Positions 33,454-44,113 of a stretch of DNA of 64,000 bases are shown here, one piece after another. A program made the position numbers and the translations under genes. The notes under the pieces were generated by a model. The model made no database searches. It saw only the letters and a list, made by a program, of their open reading frames with translations, and was not told the DNA's origin. Origin of the DNA: Antedon mediterranea (lineage: Eukaryota > Echinodermata > Crinoidea > Comatulida > Antedonidae); the NCBI RefSeq assembly GCF_964355755.1, contig NC_092675.1, forward strand, positions 8,755,312 through 8,819,311. The letters are read 5' to 3'. Positions within the stretch are counted from its first letter, which is position 1; each line of letters starts with the position of its first letter.

Positions 33454-33571
33454 TATGTTTAACTTTTTTAAATTATACTAAACAAAGTTTATTTTACCTT
33501 TCAATTATGTTTTTATGACAGTAACTATAAGATCTTTCTAAGTTATAATCTTGAACCGCAAGTAACCGAAC

Positions 33572-33690
33572 GTCTACAACCATACCACGTTGAAAACACC
33601 GGTTCTCGTCCGAACACCGCAGTTAAACAACGTCGGGCCTCGTTAGTACTTGGATGGGAGACCGCCTGGGAATACCTGGTGTCGTAGACC
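33572..33690 (+). rRNA. 5S rRNA copy, unit 18
   Basis: G70C. Confidence 0.82.
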
Positions 33691-33808
33691 TATGTTTAAC
33701 TTTTTTAAATTATACTAAACAAAGTTTATTTTACCTTTCAATTATGTTTTTATGACAGTAACTATAAGATCTTTCTAAGTTATAATCTTGAACCGCAAGT
33801 AACCGAAC

Positions 33809-33927
33809 GTCTACAACCATACCACGTTGAAAACACCGGTTCTCGTCCGAACACCGCAGTTAAACAACGTCGGGCCTGGTTAGTACTTGGATGGGAGACC
33901 GCCTGGGAATGCCTGGTGTCGTAGACC
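33809..33927 (+). rRNA. 5S rRNA copy, unit 18
   Basis: A103G in box C/helix V. Confidence 0.78.
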
Positions 33928-34044
33928 TATGTTTAACTTTTTTAAATTATACTAAACAATGTTTATTTTACCTTTCAATTATGTTTTTTGACAGTAACTA
34001 TAAGATCTTTCTCAGTTATAATCTTGAACCGCAAGTAACCGAAT

Positions 34045-34152
34045 GTCTACAACCATACCACGTTGAAAACACCGGTTCTCGTCCGAACACCGCAGTTAAA
34101 CAACGTTGGGCCTGGTTAGTACTTGGATGGGAGACCGCCTGGGAATACCTGG
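34045..34152 (+). pseudogene. 5S rRNA copy split by DNA transposon
   Basis: Bases 1-108 of a 5S copy (C63T). The transposon follows directly, and the remaining 11 nt (109-119) lie at 40740-40750. The break falls inside helix V after CCTGG. Confidence 0.92.
34149..34152 (+). repeat. Target site duplication, left
   Basis: CTGG, repeated at 40736-40739. Four bases is the length typical of Chapaev elements. Confidence 0.85.
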
Positions 34153-34164
34153 CACGTATCCGCG
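34153..34164 (+). repeat. Left terminal inverted repeat
   Basis: CACGTATCCGCG. It is followed by a partial direct repeat (GTATCCGCGAAG then GTATGCGAAG), a possible transposase-binding pair. Confidence 0.9.
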
Positions 34165-35749
34165 AAGTATGCGAAGCGCAGACAGAGTCTGTAATCTCTT
34201 TGAATTGCGCCCTCTATTGAGCACGTGACTGACATTCAGTTGACATTTAAAATCCGTTACTTCCGTTTCTCTCCCCACGTTGTTTTCGTCACTTGAGGTT
34301 GGCATAACAATAAAATAACGAATTTGTTAGGCTTGTCATCAACACTTTAACTTATAAACATTCTAAATAACATTTAAAAAATACTATGAACACATTTTAA
34401 AGCAAAAATAATATTGTTTGAATATTGCTGTTTTTTTTGGTACAAAATAACATAATTTTTGTATGTTATTTAATTTTTTATAATACCAATTATTAGAAGT
34501 TTTTTGAAAATGGACTATGGTCTTATGGGTAATATGGATAGTTTCACTATGGATTGCACATGGTCATAACCGGGAAATAATTGAATATACGGAATGGGAA
34601 CCGGGCAAAATGTGAACTTTTACTGATATTTACATGGAATATGAGCATTTACCAATTTGTATAAACATTCATTTTTTCAAGAAGAAACTTGATATTGCTT
34701 ATATCCGACACAATGAAGATGGCAATTGAGTATTTATAATTATAATTATCGGTTTGTCAAATTAAAACGCCATTTTTTAAAGATTGCGCAATCAACAGAA
34801 TACTGCCGACCTCATTAAATAGTCGCATGTCTTATCTGTAAATACATACTTATCAGCGAGGAAATTGTTACCACACATTCTAAAAGTATTTTCTGTAATA
34901 GAGTGTTTTTTTTATAAACTAAAATATGTTTACGATTGTGTTTGATGCAAGTATATTATATATTTTTAAAAATGCAATTGTACTTACCCCTAATAAAACA
35001 AATGGAACGATCCAATTTACACTATGTGATTGGTTGTTGTGGATTATACCATTGTCAAATAGGTAAGTAATTATACAACATTGTTATTGTTAATCAAATA
35101 TATTGAATGGCATGTAATCCAGTTTTTAAAAATAATTAAACATAATTTATTGATTTATAGACTGTTTTATAAGAATTGTTAACACTATTAAAATATAATA
35201 TAATATAACAAAATAACAGAGAACAAAATGATTGATATAGGTCATCAAATAAATCAAAGAATTTGATCGATGACATTGACGACATTTATTTCTAATGAGG
35301 TATTTGTTATCAGTAACTGATAATCTAAGATTGGAAAAATATTTGAATAGTTAGTTGTACATTCAGCTTTCAACAGAGATAGGAAATCTGTAAACTAATT
35401 CACATTACTTTCATATTTGGACAAGAAAGAAAGAATGTTCTTAAAGTTCCTACTTAAATCCAGTAACGTAATACAGTACTTAGTAGTAGATGTATTGTCC
35501 TCAAAAAACATGAAAAATAAAGATTAATAATTACTTATAAAATGGCAAAATAAATTGTTAAATTCAACCAAAAACCTATTGGCTGGCAGCCAATTTGACT
35601 ATTTTTTGCTTTAAATTACAGTTTTTTAGGTAAATACATTTTCTTTCGATCCAATTTTTGGTCAAAGTGGATACTATTAGGTGACATTCAAATGGCATAT
35701 TCAACAAAAAATGTTTTAATAATTATTTTTTTCAGGAAGACAATACATC
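34165..35749. other. Noncoding left part of DNA transposon
   Basis: AT-rich, about 1.6 kb. Six-frame reading shows only short fragments, with no kelch-like repeats and no RAG2-type gene. It may hold the 3' region of the transposase transcript (ATTAAA on the minus strand at 35750-35755) and internal binding sites. Confidence 0.65.
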
Positions 35750-35755
35750 TTTAAT
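35750..35755 (-). promoter_or_regulatory. Possible polyadenylation signal
   Basis: ATTAAA on the minus strand about 155 nt after the transposase stop codon. No AATAAA is seen closer. Confidence 0.35.
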
Positions 35756-35909
35756 AATTTGTTGTTGGGCACAAAGATTGCACATGAGATTTTTTGTTTT
35801 CTGTATTATTACAAATTTTATACTCTATCCATTAAAAAAACATTATTAAGATCAACTTCAAAACCTGTGAAGATACAACAATCTGTGAAGATACAACAGT
35901 GCCAGTACA

Positions 35910-38900
35910 TTATTCCTCAATTTTCCTTTTATTGGCCTTCTTTTCAGGAATCGCCTTTAGAGTTGATGGACTGCACGAAACCCAGTGATTTTTCACCACT
36001 GACAGCAAAATGGTTAATCTGTCTGTTGTTCTGCCACGGTAGTCACGTTGGATGCCATTCAATCTTGCGTGCATTGACTCACCACCTTGTTCGCCATGGA
36101 ATCCTAATCCCACCCCCCATTTCTTGATCCATGGTATGATATGCTCGCACAATATGTGAAATTTTGGAGGCTGCGTTTCATGGAATGTGGCGAAAATCTC
36201 TTTATAGATTGATATATTTTGTTCTGTAGGTAACAAAAGCAAAGTTGTCATTTATATTCTGAATGCTTAATATTTATTTAATAATAAATATGCAATTATT
36301 TAAAATTTAACAAAGATTTCTGTACTGTACATACGCAACTGATCAATTTCAGCATTCCCGAATTGTTCTGCTGAATTGTATAATCTGTGGCAGGCTCCAA
36401 ATGCATTAAATAACTTTGTGTAGGCCACAGCTACATCTTCAGCCTCCTTCAAAAGAGTTGGACAAATGGCTTGGACAGTGTGGGTTATTCCATCCATTAA
36501 ATATTTAATATTTGTTGTCTGAAATGATTTAATTTATTGTTTATTCAAAATGCAATTATTAAAAAAAAACTGAAACAGCCCATGCCACATTTGTAAGTCA
36601 TCAACGTCAGCTTTATACCTACCATGTACAATTTATGGATATGGTTCCCAACAAAACACTGTCCCCAGTATGCCTGCCTTGTTATGCCCATTTTGATCAA
36701 GCGTTTGTCCAACTCCTCACAAATGGGACCCGTTCTCTTCAAAAAAGTTGGAGACGGTGGCGTGGCTTCAATATGTTCATTCTACAAAATAATCATGACA
36801 TAATTCACATAGTTTTCTCATTCAATTTGCTTTGTTCAATAATAACAATAAAATATTTCTTATACTTACATGAGCATTTAATTTCTCCCTTTTCTGATTA
36901 ATCTGTGTAATCAGTTCAATTGCACAATCATCATTTCCATGACCAAGTAAATTAAAAGCATTAAAATAATCAGTCATTTGGCCTATCTCCTGTTCCAGAT
37001 TTTCCTTTTCATTTAAATGGTAACGCAAACATTCATTATGTTCCACTAACTGAAAAATAGGGTTAAAAGGGTCATTGTAAGTAACATGGATGGAATGCTC
37101 TGTATACAGGGTACCAACAAATGAAATTATAATGTACCTTAATGTACTCTTTACGAGCAATGCTTGCATTGATGCCGTCAGCTTGTTGGGCCATCTTTTT
37201 ATCGAGTGTGTGGCATGCATCCTCTAAACTTTGATAATGCTTCAACCCAAGGCCTAAGCTAATATGCAGTCCAGGTGGACAAACCTAATTGTAATGAAAC
37301 ATTCTTTATTTAAAACTGATGATGGTATATTTATTCAAACATTAATCATACAAGGCAGAAATTATATATATAATTTTTCTGATATAAAAAGCATCAACTT
37401 ATCAACTCTTATCAAACAAACAGTTTGATCAATCTATGAGCTTTACAGTACTTACATGATCAATGTCAATGTCAAGTATTGGTGAACTTATTACGTTGTT
37501 GTGAAACTTCGCATTTTTCAACATGCTTCCATTGCTTGCAAAACTTTCCAAATCTTTCTTCATAGATTCTAGAGATCTTTTTGTTAAATCCACTTTACCC
37601 TTCGAACTCAGGCAATATAAGCAAAAGTGTCGTCCTATAAAAAATACATTTTTTTAGTATTAAACTATTTATGAGATATTGCCTAATATAATACTAGGTT
37701 CCAGTGTATTAGAATTACAGTACTTACCACTTGCTCCGGATAATCCGTAAACACGGCATTCATATTCGTAATCCCCGAAAGCAAACAATTCAATTTCTTT
37801 TCCACTGAAATAAAGGAAGAGGTATATATTATGTACAGAATTATGAAACATAAAAAATACATACTTACCACTTTGCTTCAGACAATCCATAAACACGACA
37901 TTTGTATTTATAGTACTGTAGCTGAATGCAAATAATTCAATTTCTTCTCCACTGAAATAAAATAAAAATAAATCAAAACATATAGTGAAATCATAAATAG
38001 TAAATACTTTTATAAATTGTCAGAACTGTTATGATATAAACTACTTACTTCCACACCAATGTCTTGAGGTCTTCAACTTGGTTCCTAATTCTCTCCATTC
38101 CTGTTTTTAAATTGTAGGTGCAATCGCCTGCTTCCCATATCAAAATTGTAACTGTATTTTTCAAAGAATTGGGCCGGTCAACATTGCCAATTTGCAGCAT
38201 AAATTTGTAAGTTCCTCCTCCTTTGTCTCCGCCTAGTTTAATCCATATTTTATTTTCTGGTATCAAACCATTGTGCCAAGTAAGCATATCAAGACTAAAA
38301 GCAATAATAAAACAATATTGTGTTCATATTTCAAATGCTTTGAAAAAAAAATCTAATGAAAAAAAGAAAGAACATTTGATAAACGTGTGTATTTATACCT
38401 TTGTAGCTCATCTAACAATTGTGTTACTTTCACTCTTAAGTTTTTCACTACAACTAATGGCACATCTGTGAGCAACAACTCATCTGTCTTGGTATCTTTC
38501 ACTAGCAATGGCACATACTCAGATGTCAGATTGTCGCCTATGATCTCATCAACTTGACAGCCAATACTGGCTTCGCATTCACAAACGACCCGGTACTTTG
38601 CTAACCATCTAAAAATAGAAGAAATAATAGTTTGGAACGGATGCTTATTTTAAATGAAGTAGATTGAATAATAGGTTGAAATAATAATTTGGTTTTATTT
38701 CAGAATAAATAAATGTCTAAATAATAAAATATACCTTTTTAATAATCTTGTTCTAGAGCCACTTAGTCCAAGGTGAGTTCTCATTGAGAGTATATCTCCT
38801 TGGGGCATCCTAATGGGTGTTTGAAGCATAGTCTTTAATTCTTCATTTAATTGGGAAAATTCGTGTCTGTGTTGTTCTAATTCAGCATCTTCTCCACTTA

Positions 38901-40088
38901 TCAGTTTTCTGAATTGTTGAATCTGTGAAAGCAAAGGTATCAGTTGTTGAAATTGACGATTGATTCAGAAGTTCCCTTATAAAACATTAACAATCAACTT
39001 TTGTACCTGGTGTGTCCTCCTGTCTTTGGTTTTTTTTGATGCTGTATTTGACGACACTCTAACTGCAGGTATCTTCATATACCTAACCGTCTTCAAAACA
39101 AAAAAGAAAATATGAATAAATTTAACAGTATAGTATGTACACGGTCAATTGTAATTATGAGAAAATAAAGAAATGTATTGTACCTGCCCCTTTGATCTGA
39201 AGGTAGCTATACCATTTTCTGCTGTTTTGGCAGACAGTAGTTGGTGCCCTAAAACTTCGACATTCGCTTGCACAGGGCTTGTGGAAGGTTGTTTTGCATA
39301 AGTGTGTTCTTTTAAGACACACACATGTGTATTACACTGTCGACATTCAAACTGACACTGACATTTCTTACATTTGACAGCAACAGACATATAACATTGA
39401 ATGAAAAGATCAGGTACAGCAGTGACAGACAAGTAGTGTACATTAGTTAAACAGGTAGGACAAATCATGAACTCGACATCAACAAAACAAGTATTAACAC
39501 ATGCTTTACAAGCAACATGATGACATGGTAACTCGACAGGACATTCACACAATACATTACAGATGCAACACATGAATGGTCTTAGAGAACCGATAATGTT
39601 GTAAGAATCGGGAATAGTTGTTAGTGTTGTGTTTATTGGTTCAAAATGCTTGGTAACTGATGAGGTATGAGCCATTTTTCTTTGACACTCTGCATTTCCA
39701 CATCCCCTCTTCTTTTTCTTTGGCCTTCCACCTATGTGATAACAATTAACAATGGCTTTAAAAGTATTTGCTGTACATTAAAAATATAAACAAAATAAAT
39801 TTTCTCTACCAGTATTAACTAACCTTTTCGTAGTTTATCTTCACAGATGTTACATCCTATTCGTTTATGTGGCGGCCAGTCCTTGCAGGAAATTTGTTGT
39901 TTTTGGACAACACACTTGATGTAGCAGAGATTACAGAATGACGATGGAGTTACGCTACTATCTTCATCTCTGCTAACATTAAGCTGTTCCCAATAGTCTG
40001 CCACTTTCTTTGACCGAGAGCCGGCTTTGTTTAATTTAATACCACACACTCTGCAGAGTGTACACAGTATTTGTTTGTGGTTTTCCAT
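35910..40088 (-). CDS. RAG1-like N-terminal/RING/DDE transposase, 13 coding exons
   Basis: Exons, read leftward: 40088-39824, 39731-39184, 39090-39007, 38922-38735, 38608-38399, 38294-38049, 37804-37728, 37634-37456, 37284-37138, 37049-36870, 36781-36623, 36518-36335, 36223-35910. All introns are GT-AG, phases agree, and the sum is 2781 nt (926 aa plus stop). Residues 9-82 hold C12/C15, C52/C55, W71, H74 and C79/C82, in the order of the RAG1 N-terminal zinc region. A basic KKKKR stretch (93-97) follows. A C3HC4 RING spans C143, C146, C158, H160, C163, C166, C179 and C182, with more Cys/His to about 220. The catalytic core has D455 (GGDKGGG), D525 (GDYEY), CLYC (544-547), HIH (755-757) and E867/E871 (GEQGGES). 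Residues 655-710 look like a coiled coil. The expected role is excision and insertion at the CAC ends. I start at ATG 40088, four codons before CTLC. Confidence 0.88.
37869..37951 (-). other. Duplicated alternative exon lacking the catalytic Asp
   Basis: 83 bp, lying just upstream in the transcript of the 77-bp exon at 37728-37804. Both start TGGA(A/G)AAGAAATTGAATT, both end in GTG before GTAAGTA, and both follow TTTATTTCAG or a near match. The entry phase and exit phase are the same, and the length differs by 6 nt. Using both in one mRNA would break the frame, so they can only be alternatives. This copy reads AFSYSTINT where the other reads AFGDYEYE, so it lacks D525 and the GLSGAS loop. It could be a dead relic or encode a catalytically inactive isoform. 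Confidence 0.75.
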
Positions 40089-40091
40089 CAA

Positions 40092-40558
40092 TCTGCCAAA
40101 AAAAAAAAAAATTATGATTACTCTATTCTAATGTACTTATCTGGTATACAGGTACAGGTCTGGTATGTCTATACAAAGCACATAGTAGGCCTACTTATGT
40201 TGATTAATACTATGCCTAGGCCTAAAATACTAATTATAGGCTTATTAAATAGCAGTAAAACATTCTAACATAATTATAAAAAAATAATTATTTCCCAAGT
40301 CTTACTAGGATATTTTGTCTCTATTTTAATACAAATTTAATTTAAACCATTTCATTTATTACCAAAAACTTCGTGTAAAGAAATATAAGCAGATACTTAA
40401 GTACCTAGATTAGTTTTGCGGACTTCGTCATTGACGAAATCTAGGCCTATCACTAAATAAAATGATCAAACTTTTCCAACATTATAAAGTTGAGATAAAT
40501 TATAAATTTTACACGTATGTGTAAATCTTGTTTAATATATTTTAAAAATATAACTTAC
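40092..40558 (-). other. Probable 5' UTR intron of transposase gene
   Basis: A GTAAGT donor at 40558-40553 and a pyrimidine-rich acceptor ending TTGGCAG at 40093 bound an intron of 466 nt. It separates a short noncoding first exon (about 40600-40559) from the exon that carries the ATG. Confidence 0.65.
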
Positions 40559-40617
40559 GTTGAGTTTGTTGATTTACTTTGTCTTAAAACAGGGAAACAA
40601 ACAGGGGGTACTATTGA

Positions 40618-40625
40618 TATTTATA
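40618..40625 (-). promoter_or_regulatory. Candidate TATA box of transposase gene
   Basis: TATAAATA on the minus strand, about 110 bp inside the right end and about 60 bp before the proposed first splice donor. Confidence 0.5.
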
Positions 40626-40661
40626 CGAATCGGCGACGAAATTTCAAAACAAACCAGTGAA

Positions 40662-40677
40662 GCGTATCGCGATACGC
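40662..40677. promoter_or_regulatory. Subterminal palindrome
   Basis: GCGTATCGCGATACGC is a perfect 16-bp palindrome. Its half GCGTATCGCG resembles the terminal repeat ACGTATCCGCG, so it may be an internal transposase-binding site close to the promoter. Confidence 0.6.
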
Positions 40678-40723
40678 GCTAACTGCCAAACCTGAGGGCG
40701 CTGTCGCTGAATGCGTCCGTTAA

Positions 40724-40735
40724 CGCGGATACGTG
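40724..40735 (-). repeat. Right terminal inverted repeat
   Basis: CGCGGATACGTG, the exact reverse complement of the left end. Confidence 0.9.
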
Positions 40736-40739
40736 CTGG
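40736..40739 (+). repeat. Target site duplication, right
   Basis: CTGG, matching the left copy at 34149-34152. Confidence 0.85.
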
Positions 40740-40750
40740 TGTCGTAGACC
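40740..40750 (+). pseudogene. 3' end of split 5S rRNA copy
   Basis: Bases 109-119 of the copy that begins at 34045. The spacer after it has the ATGTTGAAC variant. Confidence 0.9.
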
Positions 40751-40868
40751 TATGTTGAACTTTTTTAAATTATACTAAACAATGTTTATTTTACCTTTCA
40801 ATTATGTTTTTATGACAGTAACTATAAGATCTTTCAAAGTTATAATCTTGAACCGCAAGTAACCGAAT

Positions 40869-41546
40869 GTCTACAACCGTACCAGGTTGCCTAGCCTGTG
40901 AATATCTGTTGTCGTACACCTGTTTTTATCTTTTTAATAATCCTAAAATATAGTCTCGTTTAAGTGTTTCTATTTTCCAAAAATGTGTTTATACTGTTGA
41001 TGATAGTATAAGTAAATAAATTCAAACTGTAACCGCAATTAATCGAAAGTTTTTCAACTAAACTGCATTGAAAACAACGGTTCTCGTCCGATCACTGAAG
41101 TTAAACAAGTTGTTGTTCAAAGACATGTTTGTTGTTGTATGTTGCTGCTGTGGTGACGGTACAAACGTCACTGTACTACGCGGGCGTCCACTTGTGTGCG
41201 CGTTTGATTCTTAGCAACAAAGCGGCCTGAATCTTTTGTACATGCCGCTATTGTGTTATGCTTCTTTGTACAGTGTTATTGTTTCTTTTATATTATCTTT
41301 TTAAGAACCTCAGTATAACTTTTTAAATTATACTAAACAAAGTTGAATTTACCTTTCAAGTATGTGTTTCTTCAACAGAAGTGGGTGTAAATACCAACGT
41401 CATGGTTTCAGCAGCTGCTAATTTCAATCCTAGAAAATGTTCTATAATAAATGAACAAAACTATTAGGTTATAGGATATATATGTTTATAGAGATTTTGA
41501 CAGTGAATATAAGATTTATATATACTTGAACCGCAAGTAACCGAAC
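40869..41546 (+). repeat. Unit 18 tail: 5S relics and linker
   Basis: Relic A 40869-40920, relic B 41050-41109, full linker. Confidence 0.85.
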
Positions 41547-41665
41547 GTCTACAATCATACCACGTTGAAAACACCGGTTCTCGTCCGAACACCGCAGTTA
41601 AACAACGTCGGGCCTGGTTAGTACTTGGATGGGAGACCGCCTGGGAATACCTGGTGTCGTAGACC
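41547..41665 (+). rRNA. 5S rRNA copy, unit 19 leader
   Basis: C9T. Confidence 0.83.
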
Positions 41666-41782
41666 TATGTTTAACTTTTTTAAATTATACTAAACAATGT
41701 TTATTTTACCTTTCAATTATGTTTTTTGACAGTAACTATAAGATCTTTCTCAGTTATAATCTTGAACCGCAAGTAACCGAAT

Positions 41783-41901
41783 TTCTACAACCATACCACG
41801 TTGAAAACACCGGTTCTCGTCCGAACACCGCAGTTAAACAACGTCGGGCCTGGTTAGTACTTGGATGGGAGACCGCCTGGGAATACCTGGTGTCGTAGAC
41901 C
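41783..41901 (+). rRNA. 5S rRNA copy, unit 19
   Basis: G1T. Confidence 0.8.
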
Positions 41902-42018
41902 TATGTTTAACTTTTTTAAATTATACTAAACAATGTTTATTTTACCTTTCAATTATGTTTTTTGACAGTAACTATAAGATCTTTCTCAGTTATAATCTTG
42001 AACCGCAAGTAACCGAAT

Positions 42019-42137
42019 TTCTACAACCATACCACGTTGAAAACACCGGTTCTCGTCCGAACACCGCAGTTAAACAACGTCGGGCCTGGTTAGTACTTGG
42101 ATGGGAGACCGCCTGGGAATACCTGGTGTCGTAGACC
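42019..42137 (+). rRNA. 5S rRNA copy, unit 19
   Basis: G1T. Confidence 0.8.
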
Positions 42138-42255
42138 TATGTTTAACTTTTTTAAATTATACTAAATAAAGTTTATTTTACCTTTCAATTATATTTTTAT
42201 GACAGTAACTATAAGATCTTTCAAAGTTATAACCTTGAACCGCAAGTAACCGAAT

Positions 42256-42374
42256 GTCTACAACCGTACCAGGTTGAAAACACCGGTTCTCGTCCGAACA
42301 CCGCAGTTAAACAACGTCGGGCCTTGTTAGTACTTGGATGGGAGACCGCCTGGGAATACCTGGTGTCTTAGACC
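42256..42374 (+). rRNA. 5S rRNA copy, unit 19, relic-like 5' end
   Basis: A11G, C17G, G70T, G113T, the same hybrid as at 31951. Confidence 0.75.
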
Positions 42375-42492
42375 TATGTTTAACTTTTTTAAATTATACT
42401 AAATAAAGTTTATTTTACCTTTCAATTATATTTTTATGACAGTAACTATAAGATCTTTCTCAGTTATAATCTTGAACCGCAAATAACCGAAC

Positions 42493-42611
42493 GTCTACAA
42501 CCATACCACGTTGAAAACACCGGTTCTCCTCCGAACACCGCAGTTAAACAACGTCGGGCCTGGTTAGTACTTGGATGGGAGACCACCTGGGAATACCTGG
42601 TGTCGTAGACC
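42493..42611 (+). rRNA. 5S rRNA copy, unit 19
   Basis: G37C, G93A. Confidence 0.78.
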
Positions 42612-42728
42612 TATGTTTAACTTTTTTAAATTATACTAAACAATGTTTATTTTACCTTTCAATTATGTTTTTTGACAGTAACTATAAGATCTTTCTCAGT
42701 TATAATCTTGAACCGCAAGTAACCGAAC

Positions 42729-42847
42729 GTATACAACCATACCACGTTGAAAACACCGGTTCTCGTCCGAACACCGCAGTTAAACAACGTCGGGCCTGGT
42801 TAGTACTTGAATGGGAGACCGCCTGGGAATACCTGGTGTCGTAGACC
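42729..42847 (+). rRNA. 5S rRNA copy, unit 19
   Basis: C3A (helix I) and G82A (intermediate element). Confidence 0.74.
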
Positions 42848-42964
42848 TATGTTTAACTTTTTTAAATTATACTAAACAATGTTTATTTTACCTTTCAATT
42901 ATGTTTTTTGACAGTAACTATAAGATCTTTCTCAGTTATAATCTTGAACCGCAAGTAACCGAAT

Positions 42965-43079
42965 GTCTACAACCATACCAAGTTGAAAACACCGTTTCTC
43001 GTCCAAACTCGTTAAACAACGTCGGGCCTGGTTAGTACTTGGATGGGAGACCGCCTGGGAATACCTGGTGTCGTAGACC
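42965..43079 (+). rRNA. 5S rRNA copy, unit 19 (115 nt)
   Basis: C17A, G31T, G41A and the 4-nt loss before box A. Confidence 0.68.
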
Positions 43080-43197
43080 TATGTTTAACTTTTTTAAATT
43101 ATACTAAACAATGTTTATTTTACCTTTCAATTATGTTTTTATGACAGTAACTATAAGATCTTTCTCAGTTATAATCTTGAACCGCAAGTAACCGAAC

Positions 43198-43316
43198 GTC
43201 TACAACCATACCACGTTGAAAACGCCGGTTCTCGTCCGAACACCGCAGTTAAACAACGTCGGGCCTGGTTAGTACTTGGATGGGAGACCGCCTGGGAATA
43301 CCTGGTGTCGTAGACC
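43198..43316 (+). rRNA. 5S rRNA copy, unit 19
   Basis: A27G. Confidence 0.83.
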
Positions 43317-43434
43317 TATGTGTAACTTTTTTAAATTATACTAAATAAAGTTTATTTTACCTTTCAATTATATTTTTATGACAGTAACTATAAGATCTTT
43401 CTAAGTTATAATCTTGAACCGCAAGTAACCGAAT

Positions 43435-44113
43435 GTCTACAACCGTACCAGGTTGCCTAGCCTGTGAATATCTGTTGTCGTACACCTGTTTTTATCTTTT
43501 TAATAATCCTAAAATATAGTCTCGTTTAAGTGTTTCGATTTTCCAAAAATGTGTTTATACTGTTGATGATAGTATAAGTAAATAAATTCAAACTGTAACC
43601 GCAATTAATCGAAAGTTTTTCAACTAAACTGCATTGAAAACAACGGTTCTCGTCCGATCACTGAAGTTAAACAAGTTTTTGTTCAAAGACATGTTTGTTG
43701 TTGTATGTTGCTGCTGTGGTGACGGTACAAACGTCACTGTACTACGCGGGCGTCCACTTGTGTGCGCGTTTGATTCTTAGCAACAAAGCGGCCTGAATCT
43801 TTTGTACATGCCGCTAATGTGTTATGCTTCATTGTACAGTGTTATTGTTTCCTTTATATTATCTTTTTAAGAACCTCAGTATAACTTTTTAAATTATACT
43901 AAACAAAGTTGAATTTACCTTTCAAGTATGTGTTTCTTCAACAGAAGTGGGTGTAAATATCAACGTCATGGTTTCAGCAGCTGCTAATTTCAATCCTAGA
44001 AAATGTTCTATAATAAATGAACAAAAGTATTAGGTTATAGGATATATGTGTTTATAGAGATTTTGGCAGTGAATATAAGATTTATATATACTTTGAACCG
44101 CAAGTAACCGAAC
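43435..44113 (+). repeat. Unit 19 tail: 5S relics and linker
   Basis: Relic A 43435-43486, relic B 43616-43675, full linker. Confidence 0.85.

Larger units (their letters stand above)
1..34152 (+). repeat. 5S rRNA gene array, left part (units 1-18)
   Basis: The basic repeat is a 119-nt 5S rRNA sequence plus a 117-118 nt AT-rich spacer. Numbering used below counts from G of GTCTAC (1) to C of GTAGACC (119). The consensus has a perfect helix I (GTCTAC/GTAGAC), the intermediate element GGATGGGAG (81-89) and box C (GGGAATACC, 97-105). Box A reads AGTTAAACAACG, with A at 56 where animal 5S genes usually have G. Helix V (67-72 with 103-108) has a T69-T106 mismatch. Each spacer carries the motif GAACCGCAAGTAACCGAA just before the gene, a TATA-like box near -28, and a T6 run 11 nt after the gene. 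Copies are grouped into units; substitutions are listed copy by copy as consensus base, position, new base. The retrotransposon at 8460-12727 interrupts this part. Positions 1-162 are the end of a unit linker. Confidence 0.95.
34153..40735 (-). mobile_element. Chapaev/RAG1-like DNA transposon, 6583 bp
   Basis: Inserted in a 5S gene with a CTGG duplication. The 12-bp terminal repeats are CACGTATCCGCG and its reverse complement; like recombination signal heptamers they begin CAC. A second shared block, GCGCCCTC, lies further inside both ends (about 34207-34214 on the left, about 40694-40701 on the right). One multi-exon gene on the minus strand fills 35910-40600. The left 1.7 kb is noncoding. 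The protein layout (RAG1-like N-terminal zinc region, RING finger, DDE transposase with C2H2-like inserts), the 4-bp duplication and the CAC ends together favour the Chapaev/N-RAG-TP group of the CMC superfamily. A RAG-like (ProtoRAG-type) element is less likely because those make 5-bp duplications and usually carry a RAG2-like gene, which is absent here. Confidence 0.88.

Noticed and set aside
35759-36127. 122-codon plus-strand open frame
   Set aside because: It overlaps the last transposase exon on the opposite strand, which has clear family motifs and phase-consistent splicing; no recognisable domain on the plus strand.
37683-37896. Open frames reading through the two short exons and their introns
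   Set aside because: They run across GTAAGT donors and pyrimidine-rich acceptors; the spliced reading restores the conserved transposase sequence instead.
40088-40091. Start one codon further upstream for the transposase
   Set aside because: The upstream codon is TTG and lies at the splice acceptor; the ATG at 40088 is the first AUG after it.
34153-40735. ProtoRAG-type RAG1/RAG2 element
   Set aside because: The duplication is 4 bp, not 5, no RAG2-like gene is visible, and the ends share only CAC with signal heptamers. Kept as a second choice, not the main call.
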